Assembly: GCF_037327425.1 (NCBI RefSeq)
Contig: NZ_CP147846.1
Coordinates: 2,728,001-2,792,000, forward strand
DNA: 64,000 nucleotides
Direction of reading: 5' to 3'
From: Rhodococcus sovatensis
GTDB taxonomy: Bacteria > Actinomycetota > Actinomycetes > Mycobacteriales > Mycobacteriaceae
Positions 1 to 7,447 of the stretch are shown piece by piece. Made by a program: the position numbers and the translations under genes. Under the pieces are notes generated by a model. It saw only the letters and a program-made list of their open reading frames with translations. It had not been told where the DNA came from and made no database searches. The stretch's first letter is position 1; each line of letters opens with the position of its first letter.

Positions 1-38
1 CCTGCAGGTTCGGACGCGAAGCCCAACAAGCAACAGAG

Positions 39-62
39 CCCGGCCGCCTCTCGGGGGCCGGG
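39..62 (+). terminator. Hairpin terminator of an upstream plus-strand gene
   Basis: A 7-bp stem, CCCGGCC at 39-45 and GGCCGGG at 56-62, has a 10-nt loop and is followed by TTCTTT. This looks like an intrinsic terminator reading rightwards. In mycobacteria the gene left of pdtaS is whiB1 on the opposite strand, so it probably ends that transcript; this last point is inference, because the gene itself is outside the window. Confidence 0.6.
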
Positions 63-75
63 TTCTTTGCTGCCC

Positions 76-1593
76 CTACCCCTTTCGATGTGACGACGGC
101 GTGACAGCGGAGTACACAGACGCGACGTTCTTGCGACCGAGTGGAACCCGAAGCGATGCATCCGTGCCGCCCCCCGCTGCTGGATGAAGTCCTAGCGAAC
201 CGTTCAATTCGACGGAGACGAGCGTCCGCACAATTTGCAGTCCCAGCCCCTCCGACTTCTCCAGCGAGAACCCGGACGGTAGACCGCGACCGTCGTCGTG
301 AATGACGACGTCCAACCACCGTGCCGATCGATCCGCGGAGATCCGCACGACCCCCGCAGACCCCGCGTCGAAGCCGTGTTCCATGGCGTTCTGTACGAGT
401 TCGGTCAACACCATGACGAGCGGGGTCGCGCGCTCGGCAGAGAAGACGCCGAGCTTGCCCTCGCGTACCACTCGCACGCGCGGATTGACCGTGGCGATAT
501 CGAGCATGATCGGGACCAGGCGATCGACGATCTCGTCGAGATCGATTTCCTCGTCGACGGACATCGACAGCATCTCGTGAACGAGCGCGATGGAGGTCAC
601 TCGGCGCACCGACTCGGAGAGAGCAACACGGGCCTCGGCGTTCTCCAACCGCCTCGACTGCAGTCGCAGGAGTGCCGCTACCGTTTGTAGGTTGTTCTTC
701 ACACGATGGTGAATCTCACGAATGGTCGCATCCTTGCTCAACAAGGCGCGATCACGACGTTTGACCTCCGTGACGTCGCGAACGAGCACGATCGCGCCCA
801 CCGACCGCCCGGCCGGCCGGAGCGAGAGCGTTCGGATCAGCACCGTCGCGCCCCGAGCGTCGGCCTCCATGCGGTGTCCTTCACTGCCGGACAGCGAGGC
901 ACGAATATGGTCTGCAATCTCTTGAGAATCGAACGGATCGGTGATGAGCGACCGCGTCACCGAGGCCAGATCGCGCCCGGACAGCTCGGTGGCCAATCCC
1001 ATTCGGTGATAGGCCGACAAAGCGTTCGGGCTGGCGTAGACAACTCTGCCCTCGGTATCGAGACGAATGAAGCCGTCGCCCGCGCGAGGTGAAGAATTGA
1101 TGTCGGTTCGTTCGTCGGGCGTCGGAAACGTGCCCTCGCTGATCATCCGGGACAGATCGTCGGCGCAATCGCGATAGGCGATCTCGAGCGCGCTCGGCGG
1201 CCGCTGGCGAGTCGGATTGGCGTCACGGGTGAGAACGCCGATGACGTGCTCTCCGCACCGAACCGGAACGCTTTCCGTGTCGGCACCGTCGCCGCCGACG
1301 ATCTGGCGCGTGATCAGCGAATCGATGACGTTCGGGTGCTGAGCCTCGGACACGACAGCACCGACCATGTCCTGGGTGAATACCGTCGGCGCCGTGGTCG
1401 GTCTGCACTGTGCGACGCACAGAACCTTCGCATCAGGGCTGCCCTCGACGTCGTCGGTTCCGACCCACAGCAGAAGGTCCGCGAACGACAGGTCGGCCAA
1501 CAGTTGCCACTCCCCGACCACTCGCTGCAAGTGATCGACTGCCTCACCGGACAGGTCGGTGTGTTCGGCGAGAAGGTCACTGAGTGTCGACAC
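76..1593 (-). CDS. pdtaS: Sensor histidine kinase PdtaS (HisKA_2 family)
   Basis: This 505-aa cytosolic sensor kinase has no membrane segment. The order is a GAF-like region (about 1-150), a PAS region (about 170-280), an H-box EIHHRVKNNLQT with the phospho-acceptor His at 295/296, then an HATPase with the N-box ELVQNAMEHG and the G-box DDGRGLPSG. The HHRVKNNLQ type is the HisKA_2 family. In mycobacteria PdtaS (Rv3220c) phosphorylates the ANTAR-domain RNA-binding regulator PdtaR, which is not in this window. The next gene downstream of the shared intergenic space encodes a biotinyl protein on the same strand, 12 bp upstream of the start, so the two are probably cotranscribed. The length matches the family. 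Confidence 0.93.
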   Translation of the reverse strand: MSTLSDLLAEHTDLSGEAVDHLQRVVGEWQLLADLSFADLLLWVGTDDVEGSPDAKVLCVAQCRPTTAPTVFTQDMVGAVVSEAQHPNVIDSLITRQIVGGDGADTESVPVRCGEHVIGVLTRDANPTRQRPPSALEIAYRDCADDLSRMISEGTFPTPDERTDINSSPRAGDGFIRLDTEGRVVYASPNALSAYHRMGLATELSGRDLASVTRSLITDPFDSQEIADHIRASLSGSEGHRMEADARGATVLIRTLSLRPAGRSVGAIVLVRDVTEVKRRDRALLSKDATIREIHHRVKNNLQTVAALLRLQSRRLENAEARVALSESVRRVTSIALVHEMLSMSVDEEIDLDEIVDRLVPIMLDIATVNPRVRVVREGKLGVFSAERATPLVMVLTELVQNAMEHGFDAGSAGVVRISADRSARWLDVVIHDDGRGLPSGFSLEKSEGLGLQIVRTLVSVELNGSLGLHPAAGGGTDASLRVPLGRKNVASVYSAVTPSSHRKG

Positions 1594-1605
1594 GACAGCC
1601 GACGA

Positions 1606-1821
1606 CTACGACACGACGGCGATGAGATCGCCCTGCTGGATGACGTCGCCGACGTTCACATCGATCTTGCTGACTGTTCCTGCCGTCTCGGCCAGGACCG
1701 GGATCTCCATTTTCATGGACTCCAGAACGACAAGGGTGTCCCCTACCGCGACGGTGTCTCCTTCGGTGACCACGATCTGGAACACGGTCGATACCATCTC
1801 CGCGCGTACGTCCTCGGCCAT
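1606..1821 (-). CDS. Small biotinyl/lipoyl carrier protein (TB7.3-like)
   Basis: This 71-aa protein is a single biotinyl domain. The biotin attachment motif ESMKME puts the biotinylated lysine at residue 37, and two GD(T/V) turns surround it as in biotin carrier domains. It is the free-standing carrier known in mycobacteria as TB7.3 (Rv3221c), which has been linked to acyl-CoA carboxylation; its carboxylase partner is not evident locally. The open frame extends far upstream, but the ATG at 1821 is preceded by GAGAGGAA at a good spacing and begins the conserved domain. It lies 12 bp upstream of pdtaS on the same strand. Confidence 0.88.
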   Translation of the reverse strand: MAEDVRAEMVSTVFQIVVTEGDTVAVGDTLVVLESMKMEIPVLAETAGTVSKIDVNVGDVIQQGDLIAVVS

Positions 1822-1930
1822 GACAATTCCTCTCGTCCACTTCGCTGTTTCACAGCTGGTTCCGACACCCGTGAGGGCACAGCCGGTCACACGTGAAAGA
1901 CTGTAGTGAACAAGTAGAGAGGAACTCATC

Positions 1931-2005
1931 ATGGGTAAGCGTGGGCGCAAGAAGCGCAGTCGCAAGAACAACAAGGCCAATCACGGCAAACGTCCGAACA
2001 GCTGA
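1931..2005 (+). CDS. Ribosomal protein bL37 (24 aa)
   Basis: This tiny gene encodes 24 residues beginning MGKRGRKKRSRKNN and ending ANHGKRPNS, half of them Lys or Arg. It closely resembles the mycobacterial 50S protein bL37, a small basic protein seen in actinobacterial ribosome structures. The ATG is preceded by GAGAGGA at 7-8 nt. It stands alone on the plus strand between minus-strand genes, and a strong hairpin follows the stop by 20 nt. Its size makes it easy to miss in automatic annotation. The alternative, a chance basic ORF, is unlikely given the near-identity to the known sequence, the ribosome-binding site and the terminator. Confidence 0.9.
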   Translation: MGKRGRKKRSRKNNKANHGKRPNS

Positions 2006-2025
2006 CGATTGCCGCTGGACACAGC

Positions 2026-2056
2026 GAAGGCCGGGAAGCACTGCTTCCCGGCCTTC
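2026..2056. terminator. Strong hairpin between bL37 and rshA
   Basis: A perfect 14-bp inverted repeat, GAAGGCCGGGAAGC at 2026-2039 and its complement at 2043-2056, encloses a 3-nt loop. It sits between two convergent genes and probably terminates both. There is no long T tract, as is common in actinobacteria. Confidence 0.75.
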
Positions 2057-2083
2057 CTGATGCTCTAGGCGTCCTCGTTCGAC

Positions 2084-2389
2084 TCAGTCGTTCTCGGTCT
2101 GCCTGATGAGCACCGTACGCCTGATCTCGATACTGAGCCGCTCACGTAATCCTGCGGGTGCCTGATCGCCTCCGCACTTACGGCTGATGAGACTCTTGAC
2201 CTTCTCCTCGATACCGTAGGCGGCGAAGCAGGAACCGCATTCGTCTATGTGGCGCTGTAGCCGAGCTCGGCTTCCTTCGTCGCACTCGTTGTCCAGCATC
2301 AGCCAGACGTCCGCGATGACCGCCGAGCAGTCGAGGCGTTCGAACTGCTGACTCACAGCATCCGAATTTTCATATCCATCCGATGTCAC
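2084..2389 (-). CDS. rshA: Zinc-binding anti-sigma factor RshA
   Basis: This 101-aa protein carries the ZAS signature H-x3-C-x2-C at His47, Cys51 and Cys54 (RHIDECGSC). Redox-sensitive anti-sigma factors of this class (RsrA in Streptomyces, RshA in mycobacteria) hold SigH/SigR inactive and release it when the thiols are oxidised. It overlaps the end of the sigH-like gene by 4 bp (ATGA), which argues for translational coupling and a fixed ratio of sigma to anti-sigma. No membrane segment is present, as expected for a cytosolic thiol sensor. Confidence 0.92.
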   Translation of the reverse strand: MTSDGYENSDAVSQQFERLDCSAVIADVWLMLDNECDEGSRARLQRHIDECGSCFAAYGIEEKVKSLISRKCGGDQAPAGLRERLSIEIRRTVLIRQTEND

Positions 2390-3036
2390 TGTGAGACCTC
2401 CTGCTCGTGCGCATCCACCGCACCGTTGCGATTGAATCCACGTTCACGCGCCACGTCCGACAGCAGGCCCCTCAACTGCTTGCGCCCGCGGTGCAGCCGC
2501 GACATCACGGTACCGATCGGTGTGCCCATGATCTCGGCGATCTCCTTGTACGGGAAGCCCTCGACATCGGCGTAATACACCGCCATGCGGAATTCTTCCG
2601 GCAACGATTGCAACGCGGCCTTGATGTCGTCGTCCGGCAGCGAGTCGAGTGCTTCCACCTCGGCGGACCGCAAACCCGTCGAGGTGTGTTCGGCTGTAGC
2701 AGCGAGCTGCCAGTCGGTGATCTCTTCCGTCGGGTACTGCGCAGGTTGGCGCTGCTTCTTCCGGTACGAGTTGATGTAGGTGTTCGTCAGGATGCGGTAG
2801 AGCCACGCCTTCAGGTTCGTTCCCTCGCGGAAGGATCGGAACGCTGAATACGCCTTGATGTAGGTCTCTTGAACGAGATCCTCGGCATCTGCCGGATTTC
2901 GGGTCATCCGCAATGCGGCGCCGTAGAGCTGGTCGAGCATCGGGAGCGCGTCGCGCTCGAAACGCTCGGTCAGATCCGCCGACGACTCCGCTGCCGACTC
3001 GTCCGACGTCTGAGCTGGGCGCTCGACTTCCTCCAC
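2386..3036 (-). CDS. sigH: ECF sigma factor SigH (thiol/heat stress)
   Basis: This group 4 (ECF) sigma factor has a sigma-2 region (LYGAALRMTRNPADAEDL through NLKAWLYRILTNTYINSYR) and a sigma-4 region (LPEEFRMAVYYADVEGFPY, then GTPIGTVMSRLHRGRKQL). Starting at the GTG at 3036, which has AAGGGA 5 nt upstream, gives 216 aa, the length I recall for M. tuberculosis SigH. The frame stays open a further 52 codons to an ATG at 3192, which would give 268 aa. A SigH-type promoter lies just upstream of that ATG, so both forms may be made; see findings. It directs thioredoxin and other thiol-homeostasis genes and is paired with the downstream anti-sigma factor. Confidence 0.93.
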   Translation of the reverse strand: MEEVERPAQTSDESAAESSADLTERFERDALPMLDQLYGAALRMTRNPADAEDLVQETYIKAYSAFRSFREGTNLKAWLYRILTNTYINSYRKKQRQPAQYPTEEITDWQLAATAEHTSTGLRSAEVEALDSLPDDDIKAALQSLPEEFRMAVYYADVEGFPYKEIAEIMGTPIGTVMSRLHRGRKQLRGLLSDVARERGFNRNGAVDAHEQEVSQ

Positions 3037-3204
3037 GCTGATCCCTTCGGTAGCCCTGTTCGACCAGGTTACCGCGGGCACAGAGAGGTCCTTCACGTAG
3101 ATCGCGCTCGACTCGACAGGACGCACCCGTTCGATCATCGTCCGCTCGGTCGTCGCGACTGGCACAGCCGATCCCTTCCTTCCACATGTCATGTACCTGT
3201 ATCG

Positions 3205-3231
3205 AACACCGCAATCGCGCTGGGTGTTCCC
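3205..3231 (-). promoter_or_regulatory. SigH-type autoregulatory promoter of sigH
   Basis: On the minus strand GGGAACA (3231-3225) is followed by GTT (3207-3205). The core spacing is GGAAC-N18-GTT, which fits the SigH/SigR consensus as I know it (GGGAAYA-N16/17-CGTT). It lies upstream of sigH, as expected for positive autoregulation. The start site would fall close to 3197, only a few bases before the upstream ATG at 3192. Confidence 0.75.
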
Positions 3232-3299
3232 GAGTTCGCGCGCCGTGTGTTCCTGGGCTCGAGTGATTTCGTGGCATCGCCCTCGCTACTGTGGCCTCT

Positions 3300-3794
3300 A
3301 TGTCCGGAGCATCGACACCCGCGATCGCTCTGCTGATCGGGCACAAAGTGGGCCATCGTGTGCATTCCTACGATCACGATCCCCGGTCGGAGTCGTTCGG
3401 CACCGAAGCCGCTGATGCACTCTCCGTCCGTCTCGGCGTCGTGCCCGACCAAATTCTGAAAACACTCGTGATCAAGTGCGCCGACAACTCGCTTGCAGTT
3501 GCAGTCCTGCCCGTAACCACGACGTTGTCACCCAAGAAGGCAGCGTCCGCGCTCGGCACCAGGAAGATCTCAATGGCCGACCGCCTCGAGGCCGAGCGAA
3601 CGACCGGGTACGTTCTCGGTGGGATCTCGCCGCTGGGGCAGAAGCGATCACTCGCCACCGTGGTCGACGAGTCGGCGTTGCAGTGGGACCGAGTGCTGTG
3701 CAGCGGCGGACGGCGCGGACTGGAAATCGAACTCGATCCCCGTGATCTCGTTCGACTCGCCCGTGCCGTGACGGCTCCCGTCGCAACACGCTGA
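3300..3794 (+). CDS. ybaK: YbaK-type aminoacyl-tRNA deacylase (Cys-tRNA editing)
   Basis: This 164-aa single-domain protein belongs to the YbaK/ProX trans-editing family, which hydrolyses Cys-tRNA(Pro) and related mischarged tRNAs. Supporting segments are FGTEAADALSVRLGV near the N-terminus, QILKTLVIK, the segment VLPVTTTLSPKKAASALG, and the loop TGYVLGGISPLGQK, which is the conserved GGxSPxG motif of the family. A GTG at 3291 is possible, but TACTGT at 3287-3292 lies 7 nt before the ATG at 3300, which suggests a leaderless mRNA starting there. It is transcribed divergently from sigH. Confidence 0.88.
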   Translation: MSGASTPAIALLIGHKVGHRVHSYDHDPRSESFGTEAADALSVRLGVVPDQILKTLVIKCADNSLAVAVLPVTTTLSPKKAASALGTRKISMADRLEAERTTGYVLGGISPLGQKRSLATVVDESALQWDRVLCSGGRRGLEIELDPRDLVRLARAVTAPVATR

Positions 3795-3818
3795 TCGCCG
3801 ATACGCAAGGATAGTGCT

Positions 3819-5120
3819 GTGAGTACCTGGCCCGCACCGACGTCCTCGTCCCCCGTCCACGCGACGGTCACCCTGCCTGGATCCAAGTCCATCACGAACC
3901 GAGCCCTGATCATTTCGGCCCTCGCGTCCGGTCGATCGACCGTGGCGGGGACGCTACGCAGCCGTGACACCGATTTGATGATCTCGGCACTGCGCGAGAT
4001 CGGAACCGGCATCGATATCGACTCGGATGATCCGACATCGCTGACCGTGCACCCCGGCATCGTTCGAGGCGGTGCCGTCGATTGCGGCCTGGCCGGCACC
4101 GTAATGCGGTTTCTACCTCCACTCGCTGCCCTCGCCACCGGAACCGTGTCCTTCGACGGTGACGAACAGGCCCGAACGCGCCCCCTGGACACCATCCTGA
4201 GCGCCTTGCGCGCTCTCGGCGCCGACGTCGACGGCGATGCGCTCCCGTTCACGGTGACGGGCACTGGACGCCTACGCGGCGGTACCGTCGACATCGATGC
4301 GTCGGGTTCGTCCCAGTTCGTGTCCGGACTGATGCTCTCGGCCGCACGCTTCGACGAGGGCATTACAATTCACCACGTCGGCAAGCCCGTTCCTTCCATG
4401 CCGCACATCCAAATGACCGTCGAGATGCTGCGTCATGCAGGCGTCCTCGTCGATACTCCAGCAGACAGCGGCGACGCCGACACCTGGCGAGTGCATCCCG
4501 GCCCGGTCGACGCCGTCGATTGGGTGATCGAACCCGATCTGTCCAATGCAACGCCGTTCCTGGCCGCTGCAGCCGTCACCGGTGGAGAAGTCCGGGTACC
4601 GAACTGGCCGTCGTCGACGACACAGCCTGGAGACGCAATACGCCACATCTTGGCGACGATGGGCGCCACAGTGGAACTCGACGGGGGCATACTCGTCGTT
4701 CGTGGACCGAAGGCCCTGCGCGGAATCGATATCGATCTGCACGACGTGGGTGAACTGACCCCCACCGTCGCCGCACTTGCTGCGCTCGCCGACAGTCCGT
4801 CGCACTTGCGCGGAATCGCGCACCTACGCGGTCACGAAACCGATCGCCTGGCAGCCTTGGTCACCGAGATCGGCCGTCTCGGGGGGAACGCCATCGAGAC
4901 CGACGACGGACTCGACATCACTCCGGCCGCCTTGAACGGCGGCGTCTGGCACGCCTATGCGGATCACCGAATGGCTACTGCCGGTGCAATTGTCGGACTC
5001 GCGGTTCCAGGAGTTCACGTCGACGACATCGGTACGACCTCGAAGACCCTGCCCGGATTCGAGCTCCTGTGGGCCGACATGCTCGCAGGTTCGCCGGCCC
5101 ACGAAGGGTCATCGTCCTGA
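3819..5120 (+). CDS. aroA: 3-phosphoshikimate 1-carboxyvinyltransferase (EPSP synthase)
   Basis: This 433-aa protein catalyses the transfer of enolpyruvate from PEP to shikimate-3-phosphate in the chorismate pathway. The N-terminal LPGSKSITNRALI (Lys23) binds substrate. The later LAGTVMRFLPPLAAL, SSQFVSGLMLSAA, HETDRLAAL and YADHRMATAGAIVGLA segments are conserved in the family. The GTG start has AAGGA upstream. The end overlaps the reading frame of the following rsgA, so the two are coupled, as in M. tuberculosis (Rv3227-Rv3228). Confidence 0.96.
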   Translation: MSTWPAPTSSSPVHATVTLPGSKSITNRALIISALASGRSTVAGTLRSRDTDLMISALREIGTGIDIDSDDPTSLTVHPGIVRGGAVDCGLAGTVMRFLPPLAALATGTVSFDGDEQARTRPLDTILSALRALGADVDGDALPFTVTGTGRLRGGTVDIDASGSSQFVSGLMLSAARFDEGITIHHVGKPVPSMPHIQMTVEMLRHAGVLVDTPADSGDADTWRVHPGPVDAVDWVIEPDLSNATPFLAAAAVTGGEVRVPNWPSSTTQPGDAIRHILATMGATVELDGGILVVRGPKALRGIDIDLHDVGELTPTVAALAALADSPSHLRGIAHLRGHETDRLAALVTEIGRLGGNAIETDDGLDITPAALNGGVWHAYADHRMATAGAIVGLAVPGVHVDDIGTTSKTLPGFELLWADMLAGSPAHEGSSS

Positions 5121-6103
5121 CACGCCGCTACGATGAGTCGGATGTCCGGATCCGTCCGGGCAAGAGTTCGCGACCTCGAACCAAGACGCGGCCCGATCAT
5201 GCCGATGCCGAGTCCGGCATGGTGGTGTCGGTCGACCGTGGACGCTGGGGCTGTGTGCTCGGCGGTGACCCCGAGCGTCCGGTCGTCACCATGAGAGCTC
5301 GTGAACTCGGCCGCACCCCCATAGTCGTCGGCGACGACGTCGACATCGTCGGCGACCTCTCCGGCAAAGTCGATACCCTTGCCAGAATCGTCCGCGTGTC
5401 CGAACGCCGTACGGTGTTGCGCCGCACCGCCGACGACACCGATCCGTACGAGCGAGTGGTCGTTGCCAACGCCGAGCAACTTCTCATCGTCGCGGCCCTG
5501 GCGGATCCCCCGCCCAGGACAGGTTTCGTCGAGCGTGCATTGGTCGCAGCGTTCGTCGGTGGCCTGAAACCTATTCTCTGCCTTACCAAGAGCGACCTGA
5601 AGGATCCGTCGGAATTCACCGCGGCATTCGCCGACCTGGACGTCCCTGTGGTCCTCGCGGGACAGAGCGAGGATCTCACCGAGCTGACCGCGACACTGAC
5701 CAACACCGTGACCGCCCTGATCGGGCACTCCGGCGTCGGAAAGTCGACTCTCGTCAACAGGCTGGTGCCCGACGCGCACCGAGCCACGGGCGTCGTCTCC
5801 GGCGTGGGCAAGGGACGCCACACCTCGACGCAATCAGTGGCGCTACCCCTGCCCGGCGGGGGTTGGGTGGTCGATACGCCGGGAATTCGCTCGTTCGGAC
5901 TTGCACACATTTCACCGCAAGACGTCGTAGCGGCCTTCTCCGACCTTGCCGACGCCATCGAGAACTGCTCGCGAGGCTGCACGCACCTCGGGCCTCCCGC
6001 CGATCCCGAATGCGCGCTCGACCAGCTCACCGGCGACGCGGCGCGCCGGGTTGCTGCGGTGCGGCTCCTGCTCGAGGCAGTGCGAACCAACGACGCCTGG
6101 TAG
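5069..6103 (+). CDS. rsgA: Ribosome small-subunit biogenesis GTPase RsgA
   Basis: This circularly permuted GTPase acts in late 30S maturation. The G4 motif LTKSD precedes the P-loop GHSGVGKSTLVNRL, then comes the switch region GKGRHTSTQ and the G3 motif DTPGIRSFG. A C-terminal zinc knuckle follows (CSRGCTHLGPPADPEC). An OB-type domain occupies the N-terminal third. The start is uncertain: the listed GTG overlaps aroA by 52 bp, while conserved sequence seems to begin at TRRYDESDV about 17 codons later, next to the aroA stop, where only a CTG is available behind GAAGGG. Confidence 0.93.
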   Translation: MGRHARRFAGPRRVIVLTRRYDESDVRIRPGKSSRPRTKTRPDHADAESGMVVSVDRGRWGCVLGGDPERPVVTMRARELGRTPIVVGDDVDIVGDLSGKVDTLARIVRVSERRTVLRRTADDTDPYERVVVANAEQLLIVAALADPPPRTGFVERALVAAFVGGLKPILCLTKSDLKDPSEFTAAFADLDVPVVLAGQSEDLTELTATLTNTVTALIGHSGVGKSTLVNRLVPDAHRATGVVSGVGKGRHTSTQSVALPLPGGGWVVDTPGIRSFGLAHISPQDVVAAFSDLADAIENCSRGCTHLGPPADPECALDQLTGDAARRVAAVRLLLEAVRTNDAW

Positions 6104-6118
6104 GTGCACAGGCGTCGT
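6090..6118. terminator. Hairpin at the end of rsgA
   Basis: A 10-bp perfect stem, ACGACGCCTG (6090-6099) and CAGGCGTCGT (6109-6118), overlaps the rsgA stop codon and lies just before the end of the convergent desaturase gene. It probably acts as a bidirectional terminator. Confidence 0.6.
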
Positions 6119-6127
6119 CGGCGCGGT

Positions 6128-7354
6128 CTACTTCCTCTTCTTCTGCTTCGACTCGCGAATGGCGGTGCGAAGGCCGCGACGCTTTCCGGTGGCCGGATCT
6201 ACAGTCAGCAGCCCACCTGTTGCGCCGGTGAACTTGCGCTCCGACGCCGTTTCGGGCGCATCGTCCGCAGTTGCCTTGAGGTACTTGTTGGGCAACGACA
6301 GCTTCGCGATCGTCCGCCACGACAACAGGTACTGCTTGCCGATCGACCCGGTGGTGTACGGCAAGTCGTACTTCTCCGCGAGCTCGAGAACGCGGAACTT
6401 GATCTCCCGCAACCGATTACTCGGCAGGTCCGGGAACAGATGATGCTCGATCTGGTAGCAAAGGTTGCCGCTCATGAATTCCATGACCGGTCCGGCCTCG
6501 AAGTTGGCGCTACCGAGCATCTGCCGCAGGTACCACTCCCCCTGCGTCTCGCCTTCCATGTCGGACTTCGTGAACTTCTCGGCGCCGTCCGGGAAGTGAC
6601 CGCAGAAGATCACGGTGTTGGTCCAGACGTTCCTGATCATGTTGGCCGCGATGTTCGCCGTCAGCGTGCTCTTCCATGCGGGACCGGTGATCAGCGGATG
6701 AAGGACATAGTCCTTGGCGATCTGCTTGCCGACCTTCTCGAGGACCTCGCGCCGCTTCTGCTCGAACTCGTCGCGCGGCACTCGGCCCTTGGCCACCTTG
6801 CCCAGCTCGAGGTGCTGCAGCGCCACGCCGTATTCGAAGAACAGCTGAAGCAGCAGGTTGTACACCGGGTTGCCGAGGTTGAACGGCTTCCAACGCTGGT
6901 CACGTGTGACGCGAAGCAGCCCGTAGCCGACATCGTCGTCCATGCCGAGCACGTTCGTGTACTTGTGGTGAATGTAGTTGTGCGTCTGTTTCCAGTGCGC
7001 CGACGGACCGGTGTTGTCCCACTCCCACGACGTGGAGTGAATCTCCGGATCGTTCATCCAGTCCCACTGCCCGTGCATCACATTGTGCCCGAGCTCCATG
7101 TTCTCGATGATCTTCGCAACACCGAGCATGCCGGTACCGAGCAGCCACGCTGGACGCTTGCGGCTCGCGAACAGTACTGCGCGCCCGCCGATTTCGAGTG
7201 ATCGCTGCAACCTGATCGTGTTGCGGACGTAGCGAGCGTCACGCTCGCCACGCGAAGCTTCGATGTCACGGCGAATGGCGTCCAGCTCTACGCCGAGCGC
7301 CTCGACGTCTGCGTCGGTCAGATGTGCGTATTCCTTGATGTCCGATATCGCCAC
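6128..7354 (-). CDS. Membrane fatty-acid desaturase, copy 1 (DesA3-like)
   Basis: This 408-aa desaturase of the acyl-CoA delta-9 (DesA3/Rv3229c) type inserts a double bond using a di-iron centre. The three His boxes are ELGHNVMHGQ (His90, His94), HNYIHHKYTN (His125, 129, 130) and QIEHHLFP near residue 320. Hydrophobic stretches around the boxes fit a membrane enzyme. It is a tandem paralogue of the next gene upstream, and the ferredoxin reductase two genes upstream is the expected electron donor. A perfect inverted repeat lies 64-88 bp before the start. The C-terminus is basic (KQKKRK). Confidence 0.92.
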   Translation of the reverse strand: MAISDIKEYAHLTDADVEALGVELDAIRRDIEASRGERDARYVRNTIRLQRSLEIGGRAVLFASRKRPAWLLGTGMLGVAKIIENMELGHNVMHGQWDWMNDPEIHSTSWEWDNTGPSAHWKQTHNYIHHKYTNVLGMDDDVGYGLLRVTRDQRWKPFNLGNPVYNLLLQLFFEYGVALQHLELGKVAKGRVPRDEFEQKRREVLEKVGKQIAKDYVLHPLITGPAWKSTLTANIAANMIRNVWTNTVIFCGHFPDGAEKFTKSDMEGETQGEWYLRQMLGSANFEAGPVMEFMSGNLCYQIEHHLFPDLPSNRLREIKFRVLELAEKYDLPYTTGSIGKQYLLSWRTIAKLSLPNKYLKATADDAPETASERKFTGATGGLLTVDPATGKRRGLRTAIRESKQKKRK

Positions 7355-7417
7355 GGGTTACGGCCCTCCTGGCAGTCGACGGTGATGCACGTCGTGCACG
7401 TTCCATCCCTACTGTAC

Positions 7418-7443
7418 CGTAACCTACGGTCGCGTAGGTTACG
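7418..7443. promoter_or_regulatory. Perfect palindromic operator upstream of desaturase 1
   Basis: An 11-bp inverted repeat is present: CGTAACCTACG, a 4-nt spacer GTCG, then CGTAGGTTACG. It fills the gap between the stop of desaturase 2 and the start of desaturase 1, centred about 76 bp before the latter. A closely similar site lies at the same distance before the reductase gene. The symmetry fits a TetR-type repressor; the protein is not identified here. Confidence 0.7.
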
Positions 7444-7447
7444 ACTT

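Noticed and set aside
2444..3346. A 300-residue frame opposite or overlapping sigH
   Set aside because: It is Arg-rich with no domain, and sigH in the other frame has both sigma regions.
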